DNA of 19,818 bases. It comes from an uncultured Erysipelotrichaceae bacterium. Lineage in GTDB: Bacteria; Bacillota_I; Bacilli_A; RF39; UBA660. The notes beneath the pieces were generated by a model. It was not told the DNA's origin. It made no database searches and was given only the letters and a program-made list of their open reading frames with translations. Positions 6,227-14,576 of this stretch are shown piece by piece. The stretch is from the NCBI GenBank assembly GCA_902768065.1, contig CACXJP010000030.1:1-19818 (forward strand), given 5' to 3'. The position numbers were made by a program, and so were the translations under genes. Each line of letters begins with the position of its first letter. Within the stretch, counting starts at the first letter, position 1.

Positions 6227-7094
6227 TTTTTTTACTACACAAGCACAGCGAGATGATGCTAAAAAAGAAAAGATTGAAGAAATAGATTTAAGTTTATTAG
6301 ATGAATTTCCTAATCATCCATTTAAAGTTTTAAACAATGATGAGTTAGACAAATTGAAAGAATCAATTAAAAGTAATGGAGTATTAGAACCGATTATTGT
6401 AAGAAAGAAAGATGATAGATATGAAATAGTATCAGGACATAGAAGAAAACTAGCTAGTCAATTAGTAGGATTAAAAACCATGCCTTGTATTATAAGAAAT
6501 ATGAATAATGATGAAGCTACTATTTATATGGTTGATTCTAATATGCACAGAGAAGAAATTTTACCAAGTGAAAAAGCAAGAGCATATAAAATGAAATTAG
6601 ATGCATTAAATCATCAAGGAAAGACTTCAGGACAAGTTGGCCTAAAGGTTCAAACACGAGATGAAGTTGGTGAAGAACAAGGTGATAGTGGAAGACAAGT
6701 ATCGAGATATATTCACTTAAATGATTTAATACCTGAATTGTTAGATAAAGTTGATAACAAGGAGATTGCCTTTAATCCTGCTGTAGAAATTTCTTATCTT
6801 AATAAAGAACAACAAACTTTATTATTAGATGCTATGGAAATGAATGATGCAACACCATCTCATGCACAAGCAATTATATTAAAAAAATTATCTCAAAAAG
6901 GAGAACTTACAAATGAAAAAATCGTAGATTTAATTTCACAAGAAAAGCCTAATCAAATACCAAAATATAAATTTAATGCAGATAAATTACAAAAAGTATT
7001 ACCTAGAAATATTCAAATAAATCAAGTTGAAGATTATGTAATTAAAGCAGTTGATTATTACACAAGACATAAAGAAAGGAGTATGGAAAGATGA
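6180..7094 (+). CDS. parB: ParB/Spo0J-type partition protein
   Basis: The 304-aa protein contains the ParB N-terminal domain: the IDLSLLDEFPNHPFKV entry, IVRKKDDRYEIVSGHRR with GHRR at 86-89 (CTP-binding box), and the following NMHREEILPSEKARAYKMKLDAL block. A helix-turn-helix segment (GRQVSRYIHLNDLIPELLD) follows. It binds a centromere-like site and partners ParA. The RBS AAAGGAGG lies 9 bases before ATG 6180, inside parA, confirming the overlapping start. It overlaps the rep gene by 4 bases. The same parA-parB-rep order occurs in Tn1549-like and related clostridial ICEs (recalled). I did not find an obvious parS palindrome in the window. Confidence 0.92.
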   Translation: MEKKSILDPMPFTVDDFFTTQAQRDDAKKEKIEEIDLSLLDEFPNHPFKVLNNDELDKLKESIKSNGVLEPIIVRKKDDRYEIVSGHRRKLASQLVGLKTMPCIIRNMNNDEATIYMVDSNMHREEILPSEKARAYKMKLDALNHQGKTSGQVGLKVQTRDEVGEEQGDSGRQVSRYIHLNDLIPELLDKVDNKEIAFNPAVEISYLNKEQQTLLLDAMEMNDATPSHAQAIILKKLSQKGELTNEKIVDLISQEKPNQIPKYKFNADKLQKVLPRNIQINQVEDYVIKAVDYYTRHKERSMER

Positions 7095-7999
7095 GTGAAA
7101 CAGTTTTTAGATTTCATAAACACGGAAATTATACAACGATTGATAATAGAACAATAAGAGATCCAGAACTTAGTTTAAAAGGTTTAGGATTATTAACTAA
7201 AATGATTTCATTACCTCCAGACTGGAGTTTTTCTTTTAATGGACTTGTAGCAATATGCAAAGAAGGGAAGGCAGCAGTTAACACTGCATTAGATGATTTA
7301 AAGAAAGCTGGTTATGTAAAAATAACTCAACCTAGAGATAAGAATGGTCATTATACTAAAGTAATTTATGATATTGAAGAAGTTCCAGATAGATTATTAT
7401 ATCAAGATAAAGTGCCGCAACCTGAAAATCGGGTAGCGGTTAATCCGATTTCCGAAAATCAGCAACTATTAAATAGTAATAATAATAAAATAGAAAAAAT
7501 AGAAAAAGAATATAAATTAAATAATTTATTATTAAATAATTATATAAAAGAATTAATTAAAACTAAATATGTAGATGAAGATGAATATAATTTAATTTAT
7601 TATGACAAATTATTTAAAGAAGCAGAAGAAGTTGGATATTCATATTATGATATTATGACTTCTATTCATTGGGTAGTAGATTTTATTAAAGAAAAAAACT
7701 ATAAAGATGAAGATGGAAATGATATTCAAAATACAACTGGAACAATAACCCTTGATTTAAAAGAAGATGGTACTTATAAATTAACAAAGAGTGGTATGGA
7801 ACAATACTTTACTGGACACTATACTATAATAGAAAATGCTTTATTATTAAAAGAAGGACCATCTACTTGCGGTCCTGGAGCTGATTGTTCAGAAAAATAT
7901 TCATCATTTTTAAGTATGGCAGGAGACTGTTCTAAAATTGCCGGTGGCTATGGTTCAGTATTCTTTGATTCAAACTTTACATTGACAAAGAATAATTAA
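7091..7999 (+). CDS. Chimera: replication-initiator-like winged-helix protein fused to an unrelated beta-rich C-terminal tail
   Basis: Residues 1-214 match the replication-initiator/DnaD-like proteins that follow parB in clostridial ICEs: the start FRFHKHGNYTTIDNRTIRDPELSLKGLGLLTKMISLP, a winged helix with GKAAVNTALDDLKKAGYV, and the late motif YKDEDGNDIQN. In the family this motif is normally followed by about 15-25 residues (N-x-F-G-Y-F-K-x-A-L) and the end. Here, from codon 215 (7733), the sequence becomes TTGTITLDLKEDGTYKL ... FTGHYTIIENALLLKEG, then a Cys-rich CGPGADC, and ends FDSNFTLTKNN. This looks like the end of an extracytoplasmic beta-barrel or lipocalin-like protein. The simplest reading is an in-frame deletion that removed everything between the two genes, including the transfer module. 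Overlap with parB is ATGA. Replication function is uncertain. Confidence 0.8.
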   Translation: MSETVFRFHKHGNYTTIDNRTIRDPELSLKGLGLLTKMISLPPDWSFSFNGLVAICKEGKAAVNTALDDLKKAGYVKITQPRDKNGHYTKVIYDIEEVPDRLLYQDKVPQPENRVAVNPISENQQLLNSNNNKIEKIEKEYKLNNLLLNNYIKELIKTKYVDEDEYNLIYYDKLFKEAEEVGYSYYDIMTSIHWVVDFIKEKNYKDEDGNDIQNTTGTITLDLKEDGTYKLTKSGMEQYFTGHYTIIENALLLKEGPSTCGPGADCSEKYSSFLSMAGDCSKIAGGYGSVFFDSNFTLTKNN

Positions 8000-8058
8000 A
8001 AAAGATAAATAAAATGTTTGGACTATTATAAATAACCATTTAATTAATAGTTGCTTTT

Positions 8059-8082
8059 AGATACCATTTGGTATCTCTTTTT
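8059..8082 (+). terminator. Intrinsic terminator after the rep chimera
   Basis: AGATACCA (8059-8066) pairs perfectly with TGGTATCT (8069-8076), followed by CTTTTT. The short loop may open to four bases. It ends the parA-parB-rep operon, 60 bases after the stop codon. Confidence 0.75.
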
Positions 8083-8126
8083 ATTCTTTATCTCTTTTCA
8101 TCACTTTAAGAAGAACGAATAAAAAG

Positions 8127-8157
8127 ACTATTCTAAGATGTTTTAGATAGTTTTTTT
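8127..8157 (+). terminator. Second terminator between convergent operons
   Basis: ACTAT-T-CTAA pairs with TTAG-ATAGT with one bulged T, followed by a T run to 8157. It gives the rep operon a back-up stop in front of the convergent surface-protein gene. Confidence 0.6.
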
Positions 8158-8160
8158 ATA

Positions 8161-8190
8161 AGAAAAAGAGAACTATTATTCTAGTTCTCT
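8161..8190 (-). terminator. Terminator of the surface-protein operon, overlapping its stop codon
   Basis: AGAGAACTA (8167-8175) and TAGTTCTCT (8182-8190) form a 9-bp stem. On the minus strand it is followed by TTTTTCT. The TAG stop codon of the gene (8181-8183) lies partly inside the hairpin. Confidence 0.72.
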
Positions 8191-11100
8191 ATATTAAATG
8201 TATTTGTAAAATTAACTATCATCGCAGCAGCTTCAGCTCTTGTAGTATTATCAAATGGAGCTATGTATTTTTTATTATTAATATTTTTTCCGCTCATTAC
8301 ATGATTCTTAACAGCCCATTTAATTGCTGGCTCTGCATAACCATCTTTTACAATATTGCAATCACTGAAACCACTTAAATCGTAGCTATCATCTAGATTT
8401 ACTTTCTTATATCGAGCATAGTTGTTTAAGATAACTACTAAATCTTGTCTTATTATTTTATCATCAGGACCAAACTTAGTAGTTCCTCCATAACCATGAA
8501 CAATATCATTACTTGAAGCCCATTTAATTGCATTAGTATAGTATTCTCCTTCTTTAACGTCACTAAATTTAGATGTTTCAGAAACAGCAGGTGATTTTTC
8601 TAATCTATATAAGAATGTTACTAATTGGCCTCGTGTTACTTTATCACCTGGACCAAATGTAGTAGCATTATATCCAGCAATAATACCTCTATTAAATGCT
8701 TCTTTTACTGAATCATAATACCAAGCATCCTTTGTAACATCTATAAATGATAATCCATCTTCATCTACAACTTTTACTGTACATATTGCTTCAAAATTAC
8801 CTACTTTAGCATGAATTTTTGTTTCTCCTACAAAGTATGTCTCAACTTCACCAGTAGAAGATACATCAGCAATATATCTCTCATCAGATGTCCAAGTTAC
8901 TTTCTTATCATCAGTTGTATAACTTGGATTATAAATAACACTTAAATTAGCTTTTTCTCCTTTTTTAAGAGTAATACTAGTTTGACTAAGACTAATACTC
9001 TTTAATGGCGCTTTTACCTCAACAACACATGCTTTCTTTTGACCATTAACTGCAGTAGCAGTAATAGTAGCTTTTCCTACTCTTAAAGCTGTAACTTTTC
9101 CATTCTGATCAACACTAGCTACACTAGAATCAGATGAAGTCCAAGTTAAAGCCTTATTAGTAGCATTACTTGGCATAATAGTCGCAACTACTGTTTTGTT
9201 TTCACCTTCATTTAGAATAAAGAATGATTCACTTAAAGTAATACCAGTTACTGCTATTTCATTACTAGTAACTTTAACTATACAAGTAGCTTTTATACCA
9301 TTACTAGTCGTTGCTGTAATAGTAGCTGTTCCTACTTTATTAGCAGTTATTATTTTATTTTCAATACTAGCTACACTAGGATCACTACTTGTCCAAGTAA
9401 CACTTCTATCAGCAGCATCTACTGGCAATACAGTAGCACTTATTGTGGTACTTTTACCAACAAGTAACTCTACATTAGTTTTATCTAAGTTAATACTCTT
9501 AACTGGTATTTCAATTACTGTAACAGTACAAGTAGCTTTTTTACCATTATTAGTAGTAGCTGTAATAGTTGCAGTACCTTTTTTCTTAGCTGTTACTTTA
9601 CCAGTAGATGATACTGTAGCAATAGTAGTATCACTACTTGACCAAGTAATTGCTTTATTAGTAGCATCACTTGGAGTAATAGTAGCAGTCAATGTCTCAG
9701 TCTTTTTCTCCTCTAATGTAATAGAACTTTTATTTAAACTAATACCTGTTACTGGAATAGTTTTTGGATTAACAACTACATGACAAGTAGCATTTATAGT
9801 ACTATCAGCATTTGATCTAGCATAAATAGTAGCAACACCAACACCTATTCCTGTAAGGTTTCCATTATTATCTACAGTAACAACATTTGTATTATTACTT
9901 GACCATTTTATAGCTTTATCTCCAGCATTTTCTGGCAATACAGTAGCAGTTAACTTATCAGTATCTCCTACTTCTAAAGATATACTTGTTTTATCTAAAG
10001 AAACACTAGAAACTGGTATTGCTTTTACTGTAATAAATGCTGAAGCTTTAGGATTATTTGGTTTATCTGGTTCATATATATATACTTGACTAGTTCCTAC
10101 TCCTTTAGCATACATTCTTCCATCATCTAATATTTCTAATACATCTGGATTAGAAACACCATAGTAATAAAAGTCTTCCCATTCACCATCAGCAACTATT
10201 GTTCTAGTAATTTCAAATGTATCACCAAGATAGATTGGATCACTAGGACCAGATATAGCAATACTCTTTGGTCTATAATAAACTTTAAATTTAGTTTCTT
10301 CACTTACACCAACTGGAGTATCAATAGTAAGAGTAGCCTCTCCTCCTTTTAATAATTCAAAATCAATATATTTACCATCATATTCATTAATTCTTAATAC
10401 ATTAGGATCACTACTAGTATAAGTTAAACCAGTAATATCAGCATCACTAGGAGTAACTGTTATATTCATTTTAAATCGTGTTCCTATACGGAAAGGTGTA
10501 CTAGTCGGAATTCCTAATTTTACTGAAGTAATTGGATTATCAGTTACCGTCAAATGAAATTCTTTTTTTACACCAGTTGATAATTTTAATGTAATAGTAG
10601 TATTTCCTGCCATCCATAATGTAACTTTACCATTCTTAACAGTAGCAACATCAGGATTACTACTAGACCAACTAGTAGTGTAATTTACATAACTTGGTTT
10701 AATTGTATAATCTAAATCTATAGATCCCCTTGATTTATCAATAGTAATATTATCTTCTCCTGATTCAATTGTATAAGTAATATTATCTATATCAATCCAA
10801 TCAATACCTGCATTAGTCAATGTAGTAGCAGTCTTAGTATTGCTATGAGCATATACTTCTACATCGTCTAAACCACTGATATTAACATAATCTAAATTAC
10901 TTCCGTTAATAAAAATTCTTTTTAAACTTTCATGATATGATCCTATAGTTATTTCTTTTATATTTGAATTAAAAGATAACTCTTCAATATTATTATTTCC
11001 AAAAGGCCCTCCAAAAGATCCCGTATATACTTCAAGTGAAGAAGGCAATTCTACTGAAGTAATCTTATTATCTTCAAATATACTATCTCCTAATACTTTA

Positions 11101-12503
11101 ATACCATTAGGAATTTCTACACTTGGTATTTTGTTATTTGAAAAAGCACTTCTTCCAATAAATGTTACTGTGCTTGGAATAGTAACTTTTGTAGATATCT
11201 TACTAGAATCAAAAGCTAGATTTCCAATTGCTTTTAATCCAGAATTTAAAACTACTTCTTTGATATTACTATATCTAAAAGCATCTCCTCCAACATATAA
11301 AAGTGTTGAAGGTAATACTAATTTCTCAGTAACTACACTATTATCAAAACTACGATAAGCAGATGGTGCTATACCAATAACAGGATGGCCTCCTAAAGTA
11401 CTTGGTACTTGAATAACACCTGTAGGAGTATCATTTAATAATCCATCTACATCAATAATAGTTGCCCCATTATTATTATAAACATAAATTATTTTATAAG
11501 CACTTGTACCATCATTTACTGTATATGTAGCTGTTTTAGGATAACTACTCATAGTAGCTATTTTTACATTATTCTTATTAGTATCATAAATATAAATAGA
11601 ATCAAATTCTCTCCAAATATTAATACCTACTGTATCAGATACTTTAGTTTTATTAGAACCATCTAAGTTCATACGATATGGTTTATTACCATCAGCATAA
11701 TTTAAGAAATAAAAATAATTATAATCTTTAACTAGACCACTAATTCCTCCTAAATTAGCATTATATGGCACTCTAGCTATTTCTGCTTTTGTACCAGTTG
11801 ATCTATTTTTACGATAAAGTATTGCATAATCTTCTAAAGGAAGAATATCAAAATCATATAAATAAGTATTATCGTAAAAACTATGAAGATGTTTTTCAGA
11901 TACACTTCCACCTACAGGCATAGGAAACATTAAACTAAACTCTCCGGTTGATGTTAAATTAGTAGATTGATTTTGTCCAAAAAACCAACCTCCCATATCA
12001 TATGGACTATTTGGATTATATGTAGAAACAAATCCAGCATTAAAAGATATTTCTGCTCTAGCATTATAAGCCTTGTTATCTGGTTGTGATCCTCCAGTAG
12101 CATCATAATAGTGCCAATCTTTATCATAATAACAAGCTGTTATTTTATGATCAGCTGATCTGCTTATTATATTAAAACAATTAGCTCCACTCATTTGAGA
12201 TAATTCTCTAGCAGCTTCATTATAACTAGAACATACTCCATCACCTAGACCTAATAACTGATAATATTCTTGATAACAATGTGGCTTATCATAATAAGTC
12301 CCATTTTGAGTAAAATTAATCATATTATTAATAGATTCAGCATCATTTAAATTAGCATTCTTAACATCACTTATAGCCAAGTGAATATTTTTATATGCCC
12401 TATTATACATATTATTATCATCCAATAAATCACTAGCTGCATAAACATTAATTCCTATAAATGTAATAAATAATAGGAATAATACTTTAAAATAATTTTT
12501 CAT
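8181..12503 (-). CDS. Giant secreted surface protein: transglutaminase-like, LRR_5, about eight bacterial Ig-like domains, three SLH domains
   Basis: The product is 1440 aa from ATG 12503, with AAGGGAG eight bases upstream; a TTG 18 bases earlier is unnecessary. Residues 1-22 form a signal peptide (MKNYFKVLFLLFITFIGINVYA). Next is a transglutaminase/cysteine-protease-like domain with a candidate triad Cys91 (GDGVCSSY), His119 (ADHKIT) and Asp134 (YYDATGG). Residues 150-340 look like a beta-propeller-type region (YFYFLNYADGNKPYRMNLDG). Roughly 345-540 are BspA-like leucine-rich repeats (LPSTLLYVGGDAF, IPSTVTFIGRSAF). Then come about eight BIg2-type domains, typified by SWSSSNPDVATV and TGKVTAKKKGTATITA. 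From about 1255, three SLH domains (FIDVTKDAWYYDSV ... TRGQLVTFLYRL) anchor it to cell-wall polymers. It is probably an adhesin or surface enzyme carried as cargo. The tandem Ig-like DNA is prone to recombination. Confidence 0.9.
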   Translation of the reverse strand: MKNYFKVLFLLFITFIGINVYAASDLLDDNNMYNRAYKNIHLAISDVKNANLNDAESINNMINFTQNGTYYDKPHCYQEYYQLLGLGDGVCSSYNEAARELSQMSGANCFNIISRSADHKITACYYDKDWHYYDATGGSQPDNKAYNARAEISFNAGFVSTYNPNSPYDMGGWFFGQNQSTNLTSTGEFSLMFPMPVGGSVSEKHLHSFYDNTYLYDFDILPLEDYAILYRKNRSTGTKAEIARVPYNANLGGISGLVKDYNYFYFLNYADGNKPYRMNLDGSNKTKVSDTVGINIWREFDSIYIYDTNKNNVKIATMSSYPKTATYTVNDGTSAYKIIYVYNNNGATIIDVDGLLNDTPTGVIQVPSTLGGHPVIGIAPSAYRSFDNSVVTEKLVLPSTLLYVGGDAFRYSNIKEVVLNSGLKAIGNLAFDSSKISTKVTIPSTVTFIGRSAFSNNKIPSVEIPNGIKVLGDSIFEDNKITSVELPSSLEVYTGSFGGPFGNNNIEELSFNSNIKEITIGSYHESLKRIFINGSNLDYVNISGLDDVEVYAHSNTKTATTLTNAGIDWIDIDNITYTIESGEDNITIDKSRGSIDLDYTIKPSYVNYTTSWSSSNPDVATVKNGKVTLWMAGNTTITLKLSTGVKKEFHLTVTDNPITSVKLGIPTSTPFRIGTRFKMNITVTPSDADITGLTYTSSDPNVLRINEYDGKYIDFELLKGGEATLTIDTPVGVSEETKFKVYYRPKSIAISGPSDPIYLGDTFEITRTIVADGEWEDFYYYGVSNPDVLEILDDGRMYAKGVGTSQVYIYEPDKPNNPKASAFITVKAIPVSSVSLDKTSISLEVGDTDKLTATVLPENAGDKAIKWSSNNTNVVTVDNNGNLTGIGVGVATIYARSNADSTINATCHVVVNPKTIPVTGISLNKSSITLEEKKTETLTATITPSDATNKAITWSSSDTTIATVSSTGKVTAKKKGTATITATTNNGKKATCTVTVIEIPVKSINLDKTNVELLVGKSTTISATVLPVDAADRSVTWTSSDPSVASIENKIITANKVGTATITATTSNGIKATCIVKVTSNEIAVTGITLSESFFILNEGENKTVVATIMPSNATNKALTWTSSDSSVASVDQNGKVTALRVGKATITATAVNGQKKACVVEVKAPLKSISLSQTSITLKKGEKANLSVIYNPSYTTDDKKVTWTSDERYIADVSSTGEVETYFVGETKIHAKVGNFEAICTVKVVDEDGLSFIDVTKDAWYYDSVKEAFNRGIIAGYNATTFGPGDKVTRGQLVTFLYRLEKSPAVSETSKFSDVKEGEYYTNAIKWASSNDIVHGYGGTTKFGPDDKIIRQDLVVILNNYARYKKVNLDDSYDLSGFSDCNIVKDGYAEPAIKWAVKNHVMSGKNINNKKYIAPFDNTTRAEAAAMIVNFTNTFNIEN

Positions 12504-12529
12504 AATCAATACTCCCTTCAATTACTATA

Positions 12530-12832
12530 TTATAAATTTCTTTTTATTCTTTGCATTTGTTCATCTAAAAAAATATTAGTTTGTTGTATTAATTGACCAT
12601 CACCTGAAACAATATCTAAATAATCGTTTAAGGCATTTTTTATCGCTAACAATCTTTCTTTACTATCATTACCAAAATTACCACTAACAAAAAAGCTCTG
12701 TGAAACATCTTGTGCTTCAAAACGATTTATTAATTCAGTGATTTGATCACAAGTATTTGTAATACATTTTTTAAAATTCTCTATATCAACTCTAAGATTT
12801 TCAATAGCAGTTTCATCTAGTATTGTATCCAT
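12530..12832 (-). CDS. Small helical hypothetical protein (100 aa), operon partner of the surface protein
   Basis: The 100-residue protein MDTILDETAIENLRVD... is predicted almost entirely helical (long runs such as ENFKKCITNTCDQITELINRF and RLLAIKNALNDYLDIV), with no signal peptide or membrane segment. Size and helix-turn-helix hairpin character resemble WXG100/ESAT-6-like or LXG-associated small proteins, but no W-x-G is present; the central turn reads VSGNFGND. The RBS AAAGGAG is strong. It ends 26 bases before the start of the 1440-aa gene on the same strand, so the two are very likely cotranscribed. A role in export or folding of its neighbour is conceivable but is inference only. I do not recognise the family. 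Confidence 0.65.
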   Translation of the reverse strand: MDTILDETAIENLRVDIENFKKCITNTCDQITELINRFEAQDVSQSFFVSGNFGNDSKERLLAIKNALNDYLDIVSGDGQLIQQTNIFLDEQMQRIKRNL

Positions 12833-12961
12833 TAATATATCTCTCCTTTCCTATATTCTAACCTACTTAAATTTTATAATAATAATAAAAATAATTCAAT
12901 AATCATTAGCGTTATTTTACATTTTTAAATATTAGAAAAAAATATTTTTAGCATAGTACAA

Positions 12962-12983
12962 AAAAATAACAAATGTTATTTTT
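12962..12983. promoter_or_regulatory. Operator 1 for the TetR-type regulator
   Basis: AAAAATAAC-AAAT-GTTATTTTT is a perfect 9-bp inverted repeat. It lies just upstream of the -35 of the tetR promoter and shares AATAACAAATGTTATTT with operator 2. In position it could also affect the divergent surface-protein operon. Confidence 0.7.
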
Positions 12984-12986
12984 ATA

Positions 12987-13015
12987 TTGACAAATTACAT
13001 TAATTAGCATATAAT
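12987..13015 (+). promoter_or_regulatory. Consensus sigma-A promoter of the tetR-methyltransferase operon
   Basis: TTGACA (12987-12992), a 17-base spacer and TATAAT (13010-13015): a perfect consensus. It lies between the two operators, which is the arrangement expected for tight autorepression of a strong promoter. Confidence 0.88.
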
Positions 13016-13034
13016 AAATAACAAATGTTATTTA
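13015..13034. promoter_or_regulatory. Operator 2 for the TetR-type regulator
   Basis: TAAATAAC-AAAT-GTTATTTA is a perfect 8-bp inverted repeat covering the last base of the -10 and the expected transcription start. Together with operator 1 it brackets the promoter. Confidence 0.72.
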
Positions 13035-13056
13035 ATACATTTGTGAGGTGGTATTT

Positions 13057-13608
13057 ATGGCAAGAACTATAAAATTTTCTAAAGAATATATATTAGAAAA
13101 AAGTGTTGAATTTATAAAAGAAAAAGGCTACTCTAATCTAACCGCTAGAGAATTAGCTAAATATATAGGCTGTTCAACACAACCAATTTTTAAAAATTAT
13201 AATAACTTTGATATGTATAAAGAAGATCTTAAGAACTATTTAAGAAAAGATTATGAATCTTTTATCCATAAATATGTAGATAAAGAAGATTACTTATATA
13301 CGATAAGTTATGCTTATGCTCTATATGCTAAAAAAGAACCTAATATATTCTTTTCTATGTTTATGGCTGACTTAGCTGGTTCTAGAACAGTAAATGAAGT
13401 ATTAAATACAGATAGAAACATGGAAACAATAAAAGCAATGGTAGAGCAATATAAAATATCTTTAGAAAAAGCCAAAAAAGTATATCGTGAGGTAAGATTC
13501 TATACTCATGGCATAGCAACACAATTATGTGTTAATAGTATAAAATTAAATGATAATGAGATAAAAGATTTAATTAAAAATAATATTAATATAAACATGG
13601 AGGTATAA
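13057..13608 (+). CDS. TetR-family transcriptional regulator
   Basis: The 183-aa protein has the TetR N-terminal HTH: FSKEYILEKSVEFIKEKGYSNLTARELAKYIGCSTQPIFKNYNNFDMYKEDL, with the recognition helix around residues 35-45. The remaining helical part would be the ligand and dimer domain (GIATQLCVNSIK near the end). The start ATG 13057 has GAGGTGG upstream; a GTG at 13048 overlaps that RBS and is rejected. The gene is read from a consensus promoter enclosed by two inverted repeats, so autorepression relieved by a small ligand is the natural model. It is 2 bases from the methyltransferase start, so the pair forms one operon. Confidence 0.9.
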   Translation: MARTIKFSKEYILEKSVEFIKEKGYSNLTARELAKYIGCSTQPIFKNYNNFDMYKEDLKNYLRKDYESFIHKYVDKEDYLYTISYAYALYAKKEPNIFFSMFMADLAGSRTVNEVLNTDRNMETIKAMVEQYKISLEKAKKVYREVRFYTHGIATQLCVNSIKLNDNEIKDLIKNNININMEV

Positions 13609-13610
13609 TT

Positions 13611-14243
13611 ATGAATTTATATGAAAGAAACCAAAAACAAAGATCTTTCTTTAACTGGAAAATTAATGAATATGATGCTAGTCACCAAGAATTTATGAAT
13701 ACAAAAAAAGAATTAGCAAACAATCTAGATAAAGATTCAAAAAGGATTCTAGACTTAGGAGCAGGAACTGGACTAGAATTAATTCACTTATTTGAGTTGT
13801 TTCCAACTATTGAAGTAACAGTCATAGATATTACTGAAAACATGCTTGAAGAATTAAAGAAAAGACCTTTCGCAGAACATGTAACTACAATATGTGGTGA
13901 TTTCTTTGAAGTAGAATTTGGCGATAATTATGATGCTGTAATATCAACATCAGCACTACACCATTTTACAAGAGAAGAAAAAGAAAAATTATATAAGAAA
14001 ATATATAATTGTTTAAAAACAAATGGTCAATTCATAAATTGTGATCGTATTGCTTTAACAGAAGATTTTGAAGAACATCAATTATATGAATTAGAACATA
14101 ATATAGAAAATTACAAACACATAGATACACCACTTACAGTAGAACATGAATTAGAAATATTAAGAGAAGTTGGTTTTAAAGAAATTACTTCAAGTACTGT
14201 AGATAAAGATGACTATAGTCTTATTAAGGCTAGAAGAAAATAA
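13611..14243 (+). CDS. Class I SAM-dependent methyltransferase
   Basis: The 210-aa protein carries motif I LDLGAGTG (residues 47-54), the acidic end of strand beta-2 (VTVIDITENML), GDFFEV for the adenine-binding region, and DAVISTSALHHF as motif IV/post-motif. This is the UbiE/Methyltransf_11-25 type that acts on small molecules. The substrate cannot be told; it lacks obvious features of rRNA adenine methylases. It begins 2 bases after tetR with RBS ATGGAGGT overlapping the tetR end. Co-regulation with a TetR protein suggests modification of a toxic or signalling compound sensed by that regulator (inference). Confidence 0.87.
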   Translation: MNLYERNQKQRSFFNWKINEYDASHQEFMNTKKELANNLDKDSKRILDLGAGTGLELIHLFELFPTIEVTVIDITENMLEELKKRPFAEHVTTICGDFFEVEFGDNYDAVISTSALHHFTREEKEKLYKKIYNCLKTNGQFINCDRIALTEDFEEHQLYELEHNIENYKHIDTPLTVEHELEILREVGFKEITSSTVDKDDYSLIKARRK

Positions 14244-14273
14244 TATTATGATAAAAAAACAGGAGTTGATTTT

Positions 14274-14576
14274 ATGCTTAGTCCAAGAATAGAGACAAAA
14301 AGATTAATATTAAGAAGATATAAAGAAAGTGATATAGATGCTATCTATGAAATGATTACAGATGATAGATTATCTAAATACATAAAATATCCTAAATTAA
14401 CTAAAGAAATTGTTAATGAATTGATTGAAGATATATTGGTTCATGAAGATGGTGTTATTGATGTAATATTCAAATATCAAGATGAATATGAGAATATGGT
14501 TTGTTATTTAGAAAGCGATGGTGTTATTGATGCAGAAAAAATGGATAATTGGAATGTATCAAAGGCTTTCAGCTGA
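14274..14576 (+). pseudogene. Chimeric remnant: GNAT acetyltransferase start fused in frame to a serine recombinase C-terminus
   Basis: Residues 1-44 (MLSPRIETKRLILRRYKESD...) are the start of a RimJ/RimL-type GNAT acetyltransferase, without its acetyl-CoA site. From about residue 45 the sequence aligns with the last block of the intact recombinase downstream: 16 identities in 36 positions, including FKYQDEY, and 18 identical bases (14472-14489 versus 16048-16065). An in-frame deletion therefore joined a GNAT gene to the end of a lost first recombinase gene of a tandem pair. The frame has a good RBS (AGGAG), so it is probably still translated, and it overlaps the recombinase start by 47 bases. 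That may keep the poorly initiated recombinase gene translated by coupling. Confidence 0.8.

Noticed and set aside
9196..9783. 195-codon plus-strand open frame
   Set aside because: It lies antisense to the Ig-like repeats, is an artefact of their Thr/Val-rich codons, and has no RBS.
9040..10020. CRISPR-like or satellite repeat array
   Set aside because: The periodic similarity is about 240-250 bases long and follows the Ig-like protein domains; there are no short identical repeats with spacers.
11131..11358. 75-codon plus-strand open frame
   Set aside because: Antisense to the LRR region of the surface protein; no RBS and no family resemblance.
12503..12521. Upstream TTG start for the surface protein
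   Set aside because: The ATG at 12503 has a well-placed AAGGGAG and gives a standard signal peptide; the TTG would overlap that RBS.
13611..14243. Erm-type or other antibiotic resistance methylase
   Set aside because: Motifs fit general small-molecule methyltransferases; no rRNA methylase signature was seen.
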